Origin: Trichomonas vaginalis G3
Taxonomy: Eukaryota; Parabasalia; Trichomonadida; Trichomonadidae
Length of the DNA stretch: 64,000 nucleotides
Assembly: GCF_026262505.1 (NCBI RefSeq)
Contig: NC_067206.1
Span: 28,163,896-28,227,895, forward strand
Direction: 5' to 3'
The translations under genes were made by a program, and so were the position numbers. Below are positions 49,297-57,494 of the stretch, piece by piece; the first letter of the stretch is position 1, and the number at the start of each line of letters is the position of its first letter. The notes beneath the pieces were generated by a model. The model saw only the letters and a program-made list of their open reading frames with translations, searched no databases and was not told the origin of the DNA.

Positions 49297-51204
49297 TTGA
49301 CTTTAGGAGATGATGAAAGTTCTGTATATCTTTCGTTCCAGTTTCAAATAGCAGAACTTTTGAGACAGATATGCTTAATGTATGACAACATCTCTGATTT
49401 CACAAGATATGATGACGACCATGACCCCGAACACGGTGAAGAAGAAGTTTTACAAACATCCATTAAGACAGGAAAGGTTTTAACTCAAAGTCTCATTATT
49501 GACACCAAAGATGGCGAAGTGGACGTTCTTCAAGAGCTGAAGAAAAATACTTCTTCGGGAGGTGGTGGTAGGCATGAACTTGAAATAAATGAGATAGAAG
49601 AGAAATTAGCCGAAAAAGCAGATAAAAACCATGTTCATTATATAAGTTCAGACGAACAGATTATAACGGACTATCGTGGATATTTAACACGAACTGAAGA
49701 AGAAGTGAAGACGGAAGATGTTAATGAAAGAAGATATAAATTCATTCGTGCTAAAGGTTATGACATACACTGTACTGTACAGTATGACACAGGTAAAGCA
49801 CCAGAAGCATTTGGTTATAACAATGAAATTTATGTTTCATACTTCTTTGTTAACGGTGTATTAGTTGAACCAAGATTTACATTGAGAGTTAAGGCAAAAA
49901 TAACTTTTGAAGATGCTATTAAAAGTAAAGCTGACAAAGATGAACTTGACGCAACGAACAAAGTTTTGAAATCACATAAACACAATATCTCCGATATAAA
50001 TGAACTTCAAGCTACATTAAATAGTAAAGCTGACAAGAACCATACACATGAATCCTTCACTACTGTTAGAGCAGACGACATAATATTGAACTATACCCTT
50101 GGTTCAAGTGCACCTTTAGAGAATCCAAGTACAAGCGTAAAAGATACACTAAACTCCTTAAATAGTAAATGTATGAACATTGAAGGTCATGTCAGAAACT
50201 TTGAAACATATAAACTACCAGCAATGTTAGATAAAAAAGCAGATAAAGAACATACACATAACTCCTTCTCAACTGTTGCTATAGAAAGTATTGAAGGAAC
50301 GGTTGGCGGAACTGGTGGGGCTGCATTATATTATAAACCTCCTAACTTTCCACAAGGTTTAACATCGAATGAAAACATAACAACGAAGAAAGAAATTAGC
50401 TGTAAAAATGTTTATGTCATGGATGATGAAAATAATGTTAAATTCACTGCTCAAGATTTATATGATAAGAAAGCAGATAAAACTTATGTTGATGAAAAAG
50501 ATAATGAAATTAAAGAAAAGGTTGAATGGTATCATGAATGGACATCGGAGACTTTTAAAGTTAAAGCTGATACAGGATGGGTTTCAGGATGTTTAGATCT
50601 TAAAGCAGATAAAACTTATGTTGATGAAAAAGATAATGAAATTAAAGAAAAGGTTGAATGGTATCATGAATGGACATCGGAGACTTTTAAAGTTAAAGCT
50701 GATACAGGATGGGCTTCAGGATGTTTAGACCTTAAAGCAGATAAAACAGAGCTTCAAACATTAAAGACTGAAATACTTCAAACATTATATCCTATAGGCT
50801 CTATTTATACATCAATGAACTCAACAAATCCCGCAACAGTTCTGGGTTTTGGTACATGGCAGCAGATTGTAGACAAATTCTTATACTGTGCTAACTCTTC
50901 AAAGCAAACAGGTGGTTCAAAGAAAATTAAAGAAGCAAACCTTCCGCCGCATAAGCATACAGGAACTACAAACTTTTCTGGCGACCATAGACACTCATTA
51001 AGAGACCACTCATTATACAACTCAGAGTATGAAACTGGCCATGACGTTTTATCTCCATCTTATAACAATTCAGCAAAAAAGACTTTTCGACCAACTGAAC
51101 CAGGAGGAAATCATGTCCATACTTTCACAACAAATCCAACAGGCTCGGGTGAAGATTACATGCCACCATTTATGACTGTATTTGCATGGTACCGCGTTCA
51201 ATGA
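49297..51204 (+). CDS. Phage tail-fibre-like protein with a tail-collar-type C-terminus
   Basis: About 635 residues. Repeated spacer motifs of the ADKNHTH type (AEKADKNHVHYIS, SKADKNHTHESF, KKADKEHTHNSF) recur through the middle, as in phage tail fibres. A 44-residue unit (KADKTYVDEKDNEIKEKVEW and on) is duplicated in tandem at 50470-50733. The end reads LYPIGSIYTSMNSTNPATVL, GTWQQIVDKFLYC, LPPHKHTGTT and YMPPFMTVFAWYRVQ, the order of phage tail-collar domains (YPVGSIY..., W..., G..., PPHxH, P.Y....WxR). The true start is uncertain; coding-like Thr/Pro/Glu-rich sequence lies just upstream (49115-49296). It may not be whole. Likely a receptor-binding fibre. Confidence 0.7.
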   Translation: MTLGDDESSVYLSFQFQIAELLRQICLMYDNISDFTRYDDDHDPEHGEEEVLQTSIKTGKVLTQSLIIDTKDGEVDVLQELKKNTSSGGGGRHELEINEIEEKLAEKADKNHVHYISSDEQIITDYRGYLTRTEEEVKTEDVNERRYKFIRAKGYDIHCTVQYDTGKAPEAFGYNNEIYVSYFFVNGVLVEPRFTLRVKAKITFEDAIKSKADKDELDATNKVLKSHKHNISDINELQATLNSKADKNHTHESFTTVRADDIILNYTLGSSAPLENPSTSVKDTLNSLNSKCMNIEGHVRNFETYKLPAMLDKKADKEHTHNSFSTVAIESIEGTVGGTGGAALYYKPPNFPQGLTSNENITTKKEISCKNVYVMDDENNVKFTAQDLYDKKADKTYVDEKDNEIKEKVEWYHEWTSETFKVKADTGWVSGCLDLKADKTYVDEKDNEIKEKVEWYHEWTSETFKVKADTGWASGCLDLKADKTELQTLKTEILQTLYPIGSIYTSMNSTNPATVLGFGTWQQIVDKFLYCANSSKQTGGSKKIKEANLPPHKHTGTTNFSGDHRHSLRDHSLYNSEYETGHDVLSPSYNNSAKKTFRPTEPGGNHVHTFTTNPTGSGEDYMPPFMTVFAWYRVQ

Positions 51205-51272
51205 ACGCGCTTGAGCCTAGACCCTTTGGGTCAAGGCTTACCGTCTTGAATAAAATCTTTAACTTTACATAA

Positions 51273-52358
51273 ATGAGCTTGAAAGAAGTATTCGAACAAC
51301 ATCCATGGAGGTCATTTAAGAAGTTCAATGAAGCTGCAAAGAGTTGGGGATTTACTAACAGAGCTGAAGTGAAAAGGTTCTTTGACAAAAATGTTGTACA
51401 TCAAACAAAAATAAACCCTTACGACTACTTTTTACCAATTTACTCCATCACTCCTGACGCATACCAATTTGACACTCTCATTCAAAGCAGAAAAGGAGGA
51501 CATAAACCATTCCTCATCTTCATTAATGTTAACACTCGTAAAGCATATGCATATTCAATGAAAAATAAAGGAACTCGTGAAGTGTTAAGAGTTTTACAAA
51601 AGTTTGTAGCAGAACATAGCCCAAGTACTTTAACATCAGACCAAGACAGTGCATACCTCAGCAATGAAATCACAGATTTTCTCATTAAGCATAACATAAC
51701 TCACTACACTACTGAAGACCATAACCATAACATACTCGGTATCATAAACCGCTTCATAAGGACACTAAGAGATTTAAATCAAGAGCGAGACTTTACCGAA
51801 GAAACAATGAAACATTTTCTCGAAGTATATAATTCCTCAACACATTCTACAACAGGACATACACCAAATTCAATGACACAACAACAAGAAGAAAAGTATA
51901 TACAAAAGAAACGAAGTCAAACACAAAATATCAGAAATTCAACACAATTTACCCTCATTCCTGGTACAAAAGTTCGTGTAGTTCTTGACGACAAACCGTT
52001 GACAAAGAAACGTTTAAGGTTAAGTCGAAATTATTATATCGTAGACTCTACGCAAGGTAATGGATATCTTATAAAAGCTGCTGACGACTCCATAGCATTT
52101 TACCCTCGACATAAGTTAGTTGAAAGTAGTAATGGCAAACTTGCTGAAACCATTGACGAAGCAAAGCGAGGAGTGGTTATTGAAATACTTGGCTATAACA
52201 TAAACGATGACACTTATAAAGTAAGATATGAAGGAGGCGTTGAAGATGTTATACCATCTAAGAACTTGAGAGAGTCAAAGCCAACACATCTGGGACCATT
52301 AGAGCGGGAGTATTGGAAAGACAAAAATATGCCAGAAAGAATAAGAAAATTCTTCTAA
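51273..52358 (+). CDS. Maverick retroviral-type integrase
   Basis: 361 residues from ATG. The rve-type core begins at YQFDTLIQSRKGG (first catalytic-type D) and continues through INVNTRKAYAYSMKNKGTRE and STLTSDQDSAYLSNEITDFL (second D) to NRFIRTLRDLN and the typical YNSSTHSTTGHTPNSM. The C-terminal ~90 residues include a small chromo/Tudor-like barrel (GVVIEILGYNINDDTYKVRY). Such integrases insert Polintons/Mavericks with short target duplications. It follows a hairpin at 51193-51209 that spans the stop of the fibre gene. Confidence 0.8.
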   Translation: MSLKEVFEQHPWRSFKKFNEAAKSWGFTNRAEVKRFFDKNVVHQTKINPYDYFLPIYSITPDAYQFDTLIQSRKGGHKPFLIFINVNTRKAYAYSMKNKGTREVLRVLQKFVAEHSPSTLTSDQDSAYLSNEITDFLIKHNITHYTTEDHNHNILGIINRFIRTLRDLNQERDFTEETMKHFLEVYNSSTHSTTGHTPNSMTQQQEEKYIQKKRSQTQNIRNSTQFTLIPGTKVRVVLDDKPLTKKRLRLSRNYYIVDSTQGNGYLIKAADDSIAFYPRHKLVESSNGKLAETIDEAKRGVVIEILGYNINDDTYKVRYEGGVEDVIPSKNLRESKPTHLGPLEREYWKDKNMPERIRKFF

Positions 52359-52537
52359 ACTTTTTCATTAGATGTAAATCAGACATGAACGAGAACAGTC
52401 ATGATATCATTAATGGTACCATTTATTTTAACATAAATGACCTAAATTTATGAATTTTCATGTATTTTCTCAAGATAGAAAAAATAACGCTAGTTTTATT
52501 TTTTTCTAACTTTTTATTTTGTATATAAGAAACAGTA

Positions 52538-53365
52538 ATGACAACAACAGAGAACACAACAACTGCTATCGTTCATGAAGTCATAAATGAAGAATACGAG
52601 TACATACAGTATAACAAACAGTTACGTCTCATTCGTTCGGTCAAAGACGATATGTACCAAATGCAAAGTATTTTGAATGCTCTTCGTTCTACAAAGCAAG
52701 CATATCATTGGTTTGAAAACCAACAGACAAAAGAACTTTTAGAAGAATTTCCTCATATGATTGCTTCCCTCGGAAAACCGAGGGAAGAGATTCCGTACGA
52801 AAATCGCAAGAATTTGGCTCCTGGTTTGAAAGGTTATTATGTTCATAGACTTTTAGTAAACGCTGTAGCAATGTGGGCTTCACCTCGTTATGCTTGTTAT
52901 ATTTTCATGATGTTAGATGAACTATATAAAGCAGAACGTGGAGAGTTGGAAAAGAAACTTCATGCAAAAGATGAAGTCATTGAATCCAAAGACAAAAGCA
53001 TACAGAAAAGAATACCACGTTCAGTACCAAAAGGAAAGGAAAAGAGTTATAAGTATATGATATATACTGAAGAGTTGGAGAAAGAAGAAGACAGAGATAT
53101 GGTTATGTTGCATTTAGTGAGAAGAAACAACAAAAGCTTTTATGACCTCGCTAAGATATATAAATCTGACAGAAACTGGTTCTATCGTGAAAACTTACCG
53201 ATTTCAATGACACCGAATGAGCAAATAAAGGAAATTGTCAAAAATACTCTTCCTCAAACACACTATGACATCAAAGGTTGTACAATACTTACATTCAAAG
53301 AAGACTTAACATTACTGAAGGAAAAAATAACAGAATATTTCGACAACTTCAAAGAGGAAGAATGA
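52538..53365 (+). CDS. KilA-N-domain protein
   Basis: 275 residues. A helix pair (SVKDDMYQMQSILNALRSTK, then FENQQTKELLEEF) precedes the KilA-N signature YYVHRLLVNAVAMWASPRYA. A charged coil follows (KKLHAKDEVIESKDKSIQKR), then a basic linker and a C-terminal domain (MVMLHLVRRNNKSFYDLAKI). KilA-N domains bind DNA and are common in large DNA viruses and phages. GTATATAAG lies ~15 bases before the ATG and may act as a TATA-like element. Residues ~76-83 are encoded by a perfect 10 bp hairpin (52764-52787). Confidence 0.7.
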   Translation: MTTTENTTTAIVHEVINEEYEYIQYNKQLRLIRSVKDDMYQMQSILNALRSTKQAYHWFENQQTKELLEEFPHMIASLGKPREEIPYENRKNLAPGLKGYYVHRLLVNAVAMWASPRYACYIFMMLDELYKAERGELEKKLHAKDEVIESKDKSIQKRIPRSVPKGKEKSYKYMIYTEELEKEEDRDMVMLHLVRRNNKSFYDLAKIYKSDRNWFYRENLPISMTPNEQIKEIVKNTLPQTHYDIKGCTILTFKEDLTLLKEKITEYFDNFKEEE

Positions 53366-53481
53366 AAAAAAATCTCGTCGGGTGCCACGTTAGGACCATA
53401 GTGGAGAAAACCACGATAAAAAACAAAACCCTTCGTCATTATTTTGTTTTTACCATTTAATTGTTTCCATAAACTATCTCA
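53366..53481. other. Spacer before the inserted transposon
   Basis: Downstream of the KilA-N gene. ATTGTTTCCATAAAC at 53460 and the preceding TCATTATTTTGTTTTTACCA belong to the 83 bp repeat family found on the far side of the transposon (55761 onward). The transposon therefore inserted in or beside that array. Confidence 0.5.
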
Positions 53482-53758
53482 TACCGAAATGGCTCACCAA
53501 AAAGGTGACATTTTTGGCGCCAATAATTTGATTTTTCTGATTCTTTCTATTTAGATATATTTATTTAATATTCATATTCCTTTATATTGCCTCATATTAT
53601 TTCCCATTTTTAATCATATTATACAAATCTTTAATAATTTTTAATGTTTTGAGCTTCAAAATCTTGTTCTAACTATTTTCATTCATATATCCTAGAAAAA
53701 ATTAAAAAGTTTTTTAGAAATAAAAATGTTTGTGTGTAAAGTATTGAAAATATTCTAG

Positions 53759-54886
53759 ATGAGAAGACATTCTCCAGAAGAGATTGATATTGATTGGCTT
53801 TGTGAAGCCATCACAAAATCAAATAATGGAGTTAAGTTAACTGATATTTGCGCGAAAGCTAAAATAAATCATGAAGGCAGAGTTATATATTCAAAAATTT
53901 CTGAAAACACATTTCGAAAAGCAGTAAAATTACGTGCGCCAATTCCTTATCATCCTCCAAAAGGAAGAAAACCAGAAGAAATCGATTTGGATGCTGCTCA
54001 AGCATTTTGTAATTTCAAAGATCAAATGCCGAATACTGGAATCAACAAAATAATACAGAAAATTCAAACAGACCTTACAAAAATTGAGAGTCACCCTCAA
54101 AAATTTCAGCAAATCAAAGAAAACTTCCAAAATGCAAACCTTTTTACTTCTGGTAACTGGCTTAAAGAAACTGATAGAATTTCTTTAGTTACTCAAGTCC
54201 CGAAATCATATGGTCCAGTTTTAAAAACAAATTCTGTCGAAGAATCTTTAATTTCAGCTAATTACATCGAAAAACCATTTCCACTTCCGTCTTACAGAAT
54301 GGGAAGGAAAATTTATGAGGCCCTCATCAAGGAACCTCCTGAAAATCAAGAAATTACAGAACAAAAATACAAACCTCGAAATTACGTTGCAACAAAGTGC
54401 CATGAAATATGGCACGCCGATATTCATTACTGGCGTGGAACGATAGGCCAATATTTATATGCCATAATCGACGATCGTTCTCGAAAAATTATTGATTATC
54501 AGCTCATGAAAGAAAAAACGGCTCATAATACAGCTATAATACTTGAAAGAGCTTTACAAACGATTCCCGGTTATCCTTACGCGATTTGGACGGATAACGG
54601 GAAAGAGAATTTCGGAGAATTCTCGAAACCTTGCAAAAAACACTCAATTACACAAATTTTCATTAAGCCTGGAAATCCACAGGCTAATGGAAAGATAGAA
54701 AAGTGGTGGCCCAATGCAGAAAAAAATTGCAGATGTAATGAAGATATTCCAAAAGTAATACATTTTTACAATAATATGCCTCACGCGAGCCTGCCGATTA
54801 ATCCAATCACAGGCGTACACTTTACTCCAACAGATTTTGAAGATCACGAAAAAGATTTACATTGGTACCTCGATCAAAATCAATAA
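53759..54886 (+). CDS. rve-type (DDE) transposase
   Basis: 375 residues, open throughout. An N-terminal region with a helix-turn-helix look (DWLCEAITKSNNGVKLTDIC) precedes the core: IWHADIHYW (D221), YAIIDDRSRKIIDYQL, IWTDNGKENFG (D279) and PGNPQANGKIEKWW (E314), giving a DDE triad with 34 residues between the last two. The end HFYNNMPHASLPINPITGVH matches the usual rve tail (YN...H...... P). It is distinct from the Maverick integrase at 51273. The frame starts 277 bases inside the left end, and the sequence before it has no other gene. Confidence 0.8.
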   Translation: MRRHSPEEIDIDWLCEAITKSNNGVKLTDICAKAKINHEGRVIYSKISENTFRKAVKLRAPIPYHPPKGRKPEEIDLDAAQAFCNFKDQMPNTGINKIIQKIQTDLTKIESHPQKFQQIKENFQNANLFTSGNWLKETDRISLVTQVPKSYGPVLKTNSVEESLISANYIEKPFPLPSYRMGRKIYEALIKEPPENQEITEQKYKPRNYVATKCHEIWHADIHYWRGTIGQYLYAIIDDRSRKIIDYQLMKEKTAHNTAIILERALQTIPGYPYAIWTDNGKENFGEFSKPCKKHSITQIFIKPGNPQANGKIEKWWPNAEKNCRCNEDIPKVIHFYNNMPHASLPINPITGVHFTPTDFEDHEKDLHWYLDQNQ

Positions 54887-55400
54887 GCATATTGGGAGGT
54901 TGATGGCCAGGTCATCAGCCTCAAAGAAAGCATAGAAAATTTCACGACAAAAGAATAATGATAAAATTCCAAAACAAAATCTTCATTTTAGAGCCATACG
55001 TAATCAAAAGCCAATTATTTACGAATAAAAACCTCGATTTTCTTTACTTTATTTCACTATTTTTCTTGTTTTTAAATTCAAAATTTGATGCAAACTACAA
55101 AGATTCGCGCGAACAAGAGTTTAAATTACTGGAGCCAAAAAAATGATACTATGGGATTTTCAGGTCAAACGAAAACAAATAATCATACTATCTTAAACTA
55201 TTCCTAGAAATTTCCAAAATTAACCGAAATATAACTGTACAGAATTACTATTTTCGAGATAAAATTCATATGGAAATACTAATTCATAACGCTTTATGTT
55301 ATATAAAATTTAATTTATAAAAATTTCAAAATAAATCAAATTTAACACAATGAATATAACTGCAATCGAGGTTTTTGACGATTGATTCTTACGTGAAGTT
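54887..55400. other. AT-rich stretch between transposase and hairpins
   Basis: No supported gene; a 62-codon frame at 54958-55146 is hydrophobic and low in complexity. The stretch leads directly into the three-hairpin cluster. Confidence 0.4.
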
Positions 55401-55599
55401 TTCCAAACTTTGAGTTAATGTCAAGACATTAACTCAAAGTTTGGAAGTCTAATAAGGGGAATTGTAGGCTATGAGGTACTGATTATATATCAGTGCCTCA
55501 TAGCCTACAATTCCCATTTCTACTTAGAATGAAAGGGCAAGAGGTATATAGGTACACTATATATCTCTTGCCCTTTCCTTCTTACCTAAAGACTTCCAA
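55401..55599. repeat. Cluster of three long near-perfect hairpins
   Basis: Hairpin 1: arms 55401-55422 and 55425-55446, 22 bp perfect, 2-base spacer. Hairpin 2: 55457-55483 and 55489-55515, 27 bp with one mismatch (G-U in RNA). Hairpin 3: 55531-55551 and 55557-55577, 21 bp with one mismatch (G-U). TTGGAAGTCT at 55441-55450 can also pair with AGACTTCCAA at 55590-55599, enclosing hairpins 2 and 3. It lies inside the transposon, ~150 bases before its right end. It could form a cruciform in DNA or a branched RNA. Confidence 0.8.
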
Positions 55600-55760
55600 T
55601 CTTATTTTTTTCCAATTTTTCCCCTAAATTTAAATCTTATATAATATAAATAAAATGCATAATATCAATCACAAAAATTCATGTTTATTTTTTTAATTAA
55701 AATTGCCGCGCAATTTAAGGTTTTCTGTCACTTTTTGTTAGCCATTTCGGTACGAAACAA

Positions 55761-56480
55761 ATTGTTTCCATAAACGGTCCGTGTCGATCATAATCGACGA
55801 AGGGAGAATTGTCTGATCGTCATTATTTTGTTTTTACCATTTAATTGTTTCCATAAACGCTCCATGTCGATCATAATCGACGAAGGGAGAATTGTCTGAT
55901 CGTCATTATTTTGTTTTTACCATTTAATTGTTTCCATAAACGCTCCATGTCGATCATAATCGACGAAGGGAGAATTGTCTGATCGTCAAGTTTATTAGTT
56001 AACGGGAGGGTTAGATATATTCCATCGCAACTGAAAAATGATGACAACATGACATTTAGACAACAGTCCAGGAAATAAATGTTTTCGTTTATGTTTTCAT
56101 TAATTTTTTCAGTGTCACCACGTCACCATGTCACCAGGTTAATTAACTTCTTTTAAAAATGATGACAACATGACATTTAGACAACAGTCCTGGAAATAAA
56201 TTTTATCGTTTATGTTTTCAGTGTCGAACATAATTGACGAAGGAAGAATTGTCTGATCGTCATTATTTTGTTTTTACCATTTAATTGTTTCCATAAACGC
56301 TCCATGTCGATCATAATCGACGAAGGGAGAATTGTCTGATCGTCATTATTTTGTTTTTACCATTTAATTGTTTCCATAAACGCTCCATGTCGATCATAAT
56401 CGACGAAGGGAGAATTGTCTGATCGTCAAGTTTATTAGTTAACGGGAGGGTTAGATATATTCCATCGCAACTGAAAAATG
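55761..56480. repeat. 83 bp tandem repeats and a 440 bp duplication
   Basis: Units starting ATTGTTTCCATAAAC lie at 55761, 55844 and 55927, and again at 56284 and 56367; spacing is exactly 83 within each group. Each unit contains TCGATCATAATCGACGAAGG, itself partly palindromic. The block 55761-56040 recurs with offset 440 at ~56201-56480, ending in the same GTTAACGGGAGGGTTAG segment. A related partial unit is at 53460, left of the inserted transposon. No gene is seen. Confidence 0.75.
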
Positions 56481-56905
56481 AAAATTATTTGGTATTTACC
56501 AATCCAATGAAAGTTAATTATTCTGCTCGCATTGTTTCTAAGCAAATGCTCAACGATCTTATAGACTCAAATTAAGATCAACTGAAGTTCTTACTTCAGC
56601 CATCGGGGAATTTTGCACATTCTATCCCGAAGCACAAAATGCTCTTGACATTCTTCTCTCTATCTGTTCCTATACAGAAGGCGGAAATGAAAACGCATCT
56701 CAGCTTCCTCAGAACTTCTCAATAGAATCCTTCGCAAATATCAATGGTTCTTTCTTCACTGAGAAGTTTGCCAAAATTAATCAAAAAATTTTTATGAACT
56801 AAAAATATTTTTGCATTCAACCCGCCTGTGATGTCAAAATGTCATGTTGTCATCATTTTTAAAAGAAGTTAATTAACCTGGTGACATGGTGATGTAGTGA
56901 CACCA
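56113..56905. repeat. Inverted-repeat-bounded segment with a coding-like remnant
   Basis: A ~70-base sequence at about 56113-56184 (GTCACCACGTCACCATGTCA, AATTAACTTC, ATGATGACAACATGACATTT) returns as its reverse complement at about 56836-56905. Inside, 56560-56802 reads as protein-like sequence in one plus-strand phase (GEFCTFYPEAQNALDILLSI, then FSIESFANINGSFFTEKFAK) without a clear start. I cannot name it. Confidence 0.5.
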
Positions 56906-56929
56906 TCAGTTATTCAAAAATAAATTTTC

Positions 56930-57403
56930 TTATAAAGCTTCAGGGTCAATTTCTTCAACCATTTCACTTCCTTCGTCAATGTCAATAGAAGCTTCTTCAA
57001 CCTTTGGTAAGAATTTTTGTATAACATCTTTGTTCGTTATTGTCTTCAGAGATGAAGGATAATATTTCACAGATGTTTCACCCTTCTTATATTCTTTCTG
57101 TTCGGAAAGATTCATAGCAATACTGAAGAAGTCAATGTTAGAGTTCTTTATGACAGTATAGTGTGTATCTTTGACATTCACGAAGAAACCCTTTTGTTTC
57201 AAAACTACTGCTAACTCTTGTGAAGTATAACGTTTGCGGTCAATGACGATAGCTAATGGTCTGACATACTGACCAAACTTAGATTCTTTCACAAACTTCT
57301 TGTTAAAGATAACATTAACATTTGAAGCACCATTGAACTCATTCTTGATGGCAGTAGCGAGAGCATTGTATGAAAAGAACTTGCAATCTTGCATGTGTTT
57401 CAT
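56930..57403 (-). CDS. 157-residue Maverick protein
   Basis: MKHMQDCKFFSYNALATAIK, a strand-rich middle (YVRPLAIVIDRKRYTSQELA, VVLKQKGFFVNVKDTHYTVI) and an acidic tail (EEASIDIDEGSEMVEEIDPE). It is divergent from PolB with 91 bases between start codons. I do not recognise the family. Its place next to the polymerase would suit a replication accessory, but that is a guess. Confidence 0.5.
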   Translation of the reverse strand: MKHMQDCKFFSYNALATAIKNEFNGASNVNVIFNKKFVKESKFGQYVRPLAIVIDRKRYTSQELAVVLKQKGFFVNVKDTHYTVIKNSNIDFFSIAMNLSEQKEYKKGETSVKYYPSSLKTITNKDVIQKFLPKVEEASIDIDEGSEMVEEIDPEAL

Positions 57404-57494
57404 TAAAATAAAAATATTAAATTATTTTGAAAAATAACTTAAAAAAAATCTAATCTAATTTTTTCAAAAAATATTTTTTTATTTCCTACTAAAG

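Larger units (their letters stand above)
53482..55752 (+). mobile_element. DNA transposon with integrase-type transposase, inserted in the Maverick
   Basis: 2271 bp. Ends are inverted: TACCGAAATGGCTCACCAAA on the left and TACCGAAATGGCTAACAAAA read in from the right, with GTGACA following on both. One transposase gene (53759-54886) is followed by ~500 bases of AT-rich sequence and a three-hairpin cluster (55401-55599). No clear target duplication is visible in the immediate flanks. Transposons of IS3EU or Ginger type combine terminal inverted repeats with an rve-like transposase; which of these applies cannot be settled here. Confidence 0.7.

Noticed and set aside
49297-51204. Bacterial or phage contamination of the assembly
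   Set aside because: Base composition and codon use match the flanking Maverick genes, and the gene is closely followed by the Maverick integrase, so it seems to belong to the element.
48060-51204. Host surface adhesin genes rather than Maverick genes
   Set aside because: Position between the penton-like gene and the integrase, 17-base divergent spacing and the local hairpins tie them to the element; host origin is not excluded for their distant ancestry.
54958-55146. 62-codon hydrophobic frame inside the rve transposon
   Set aside because: AT-driven composition, no start context and no relation to the transposase.
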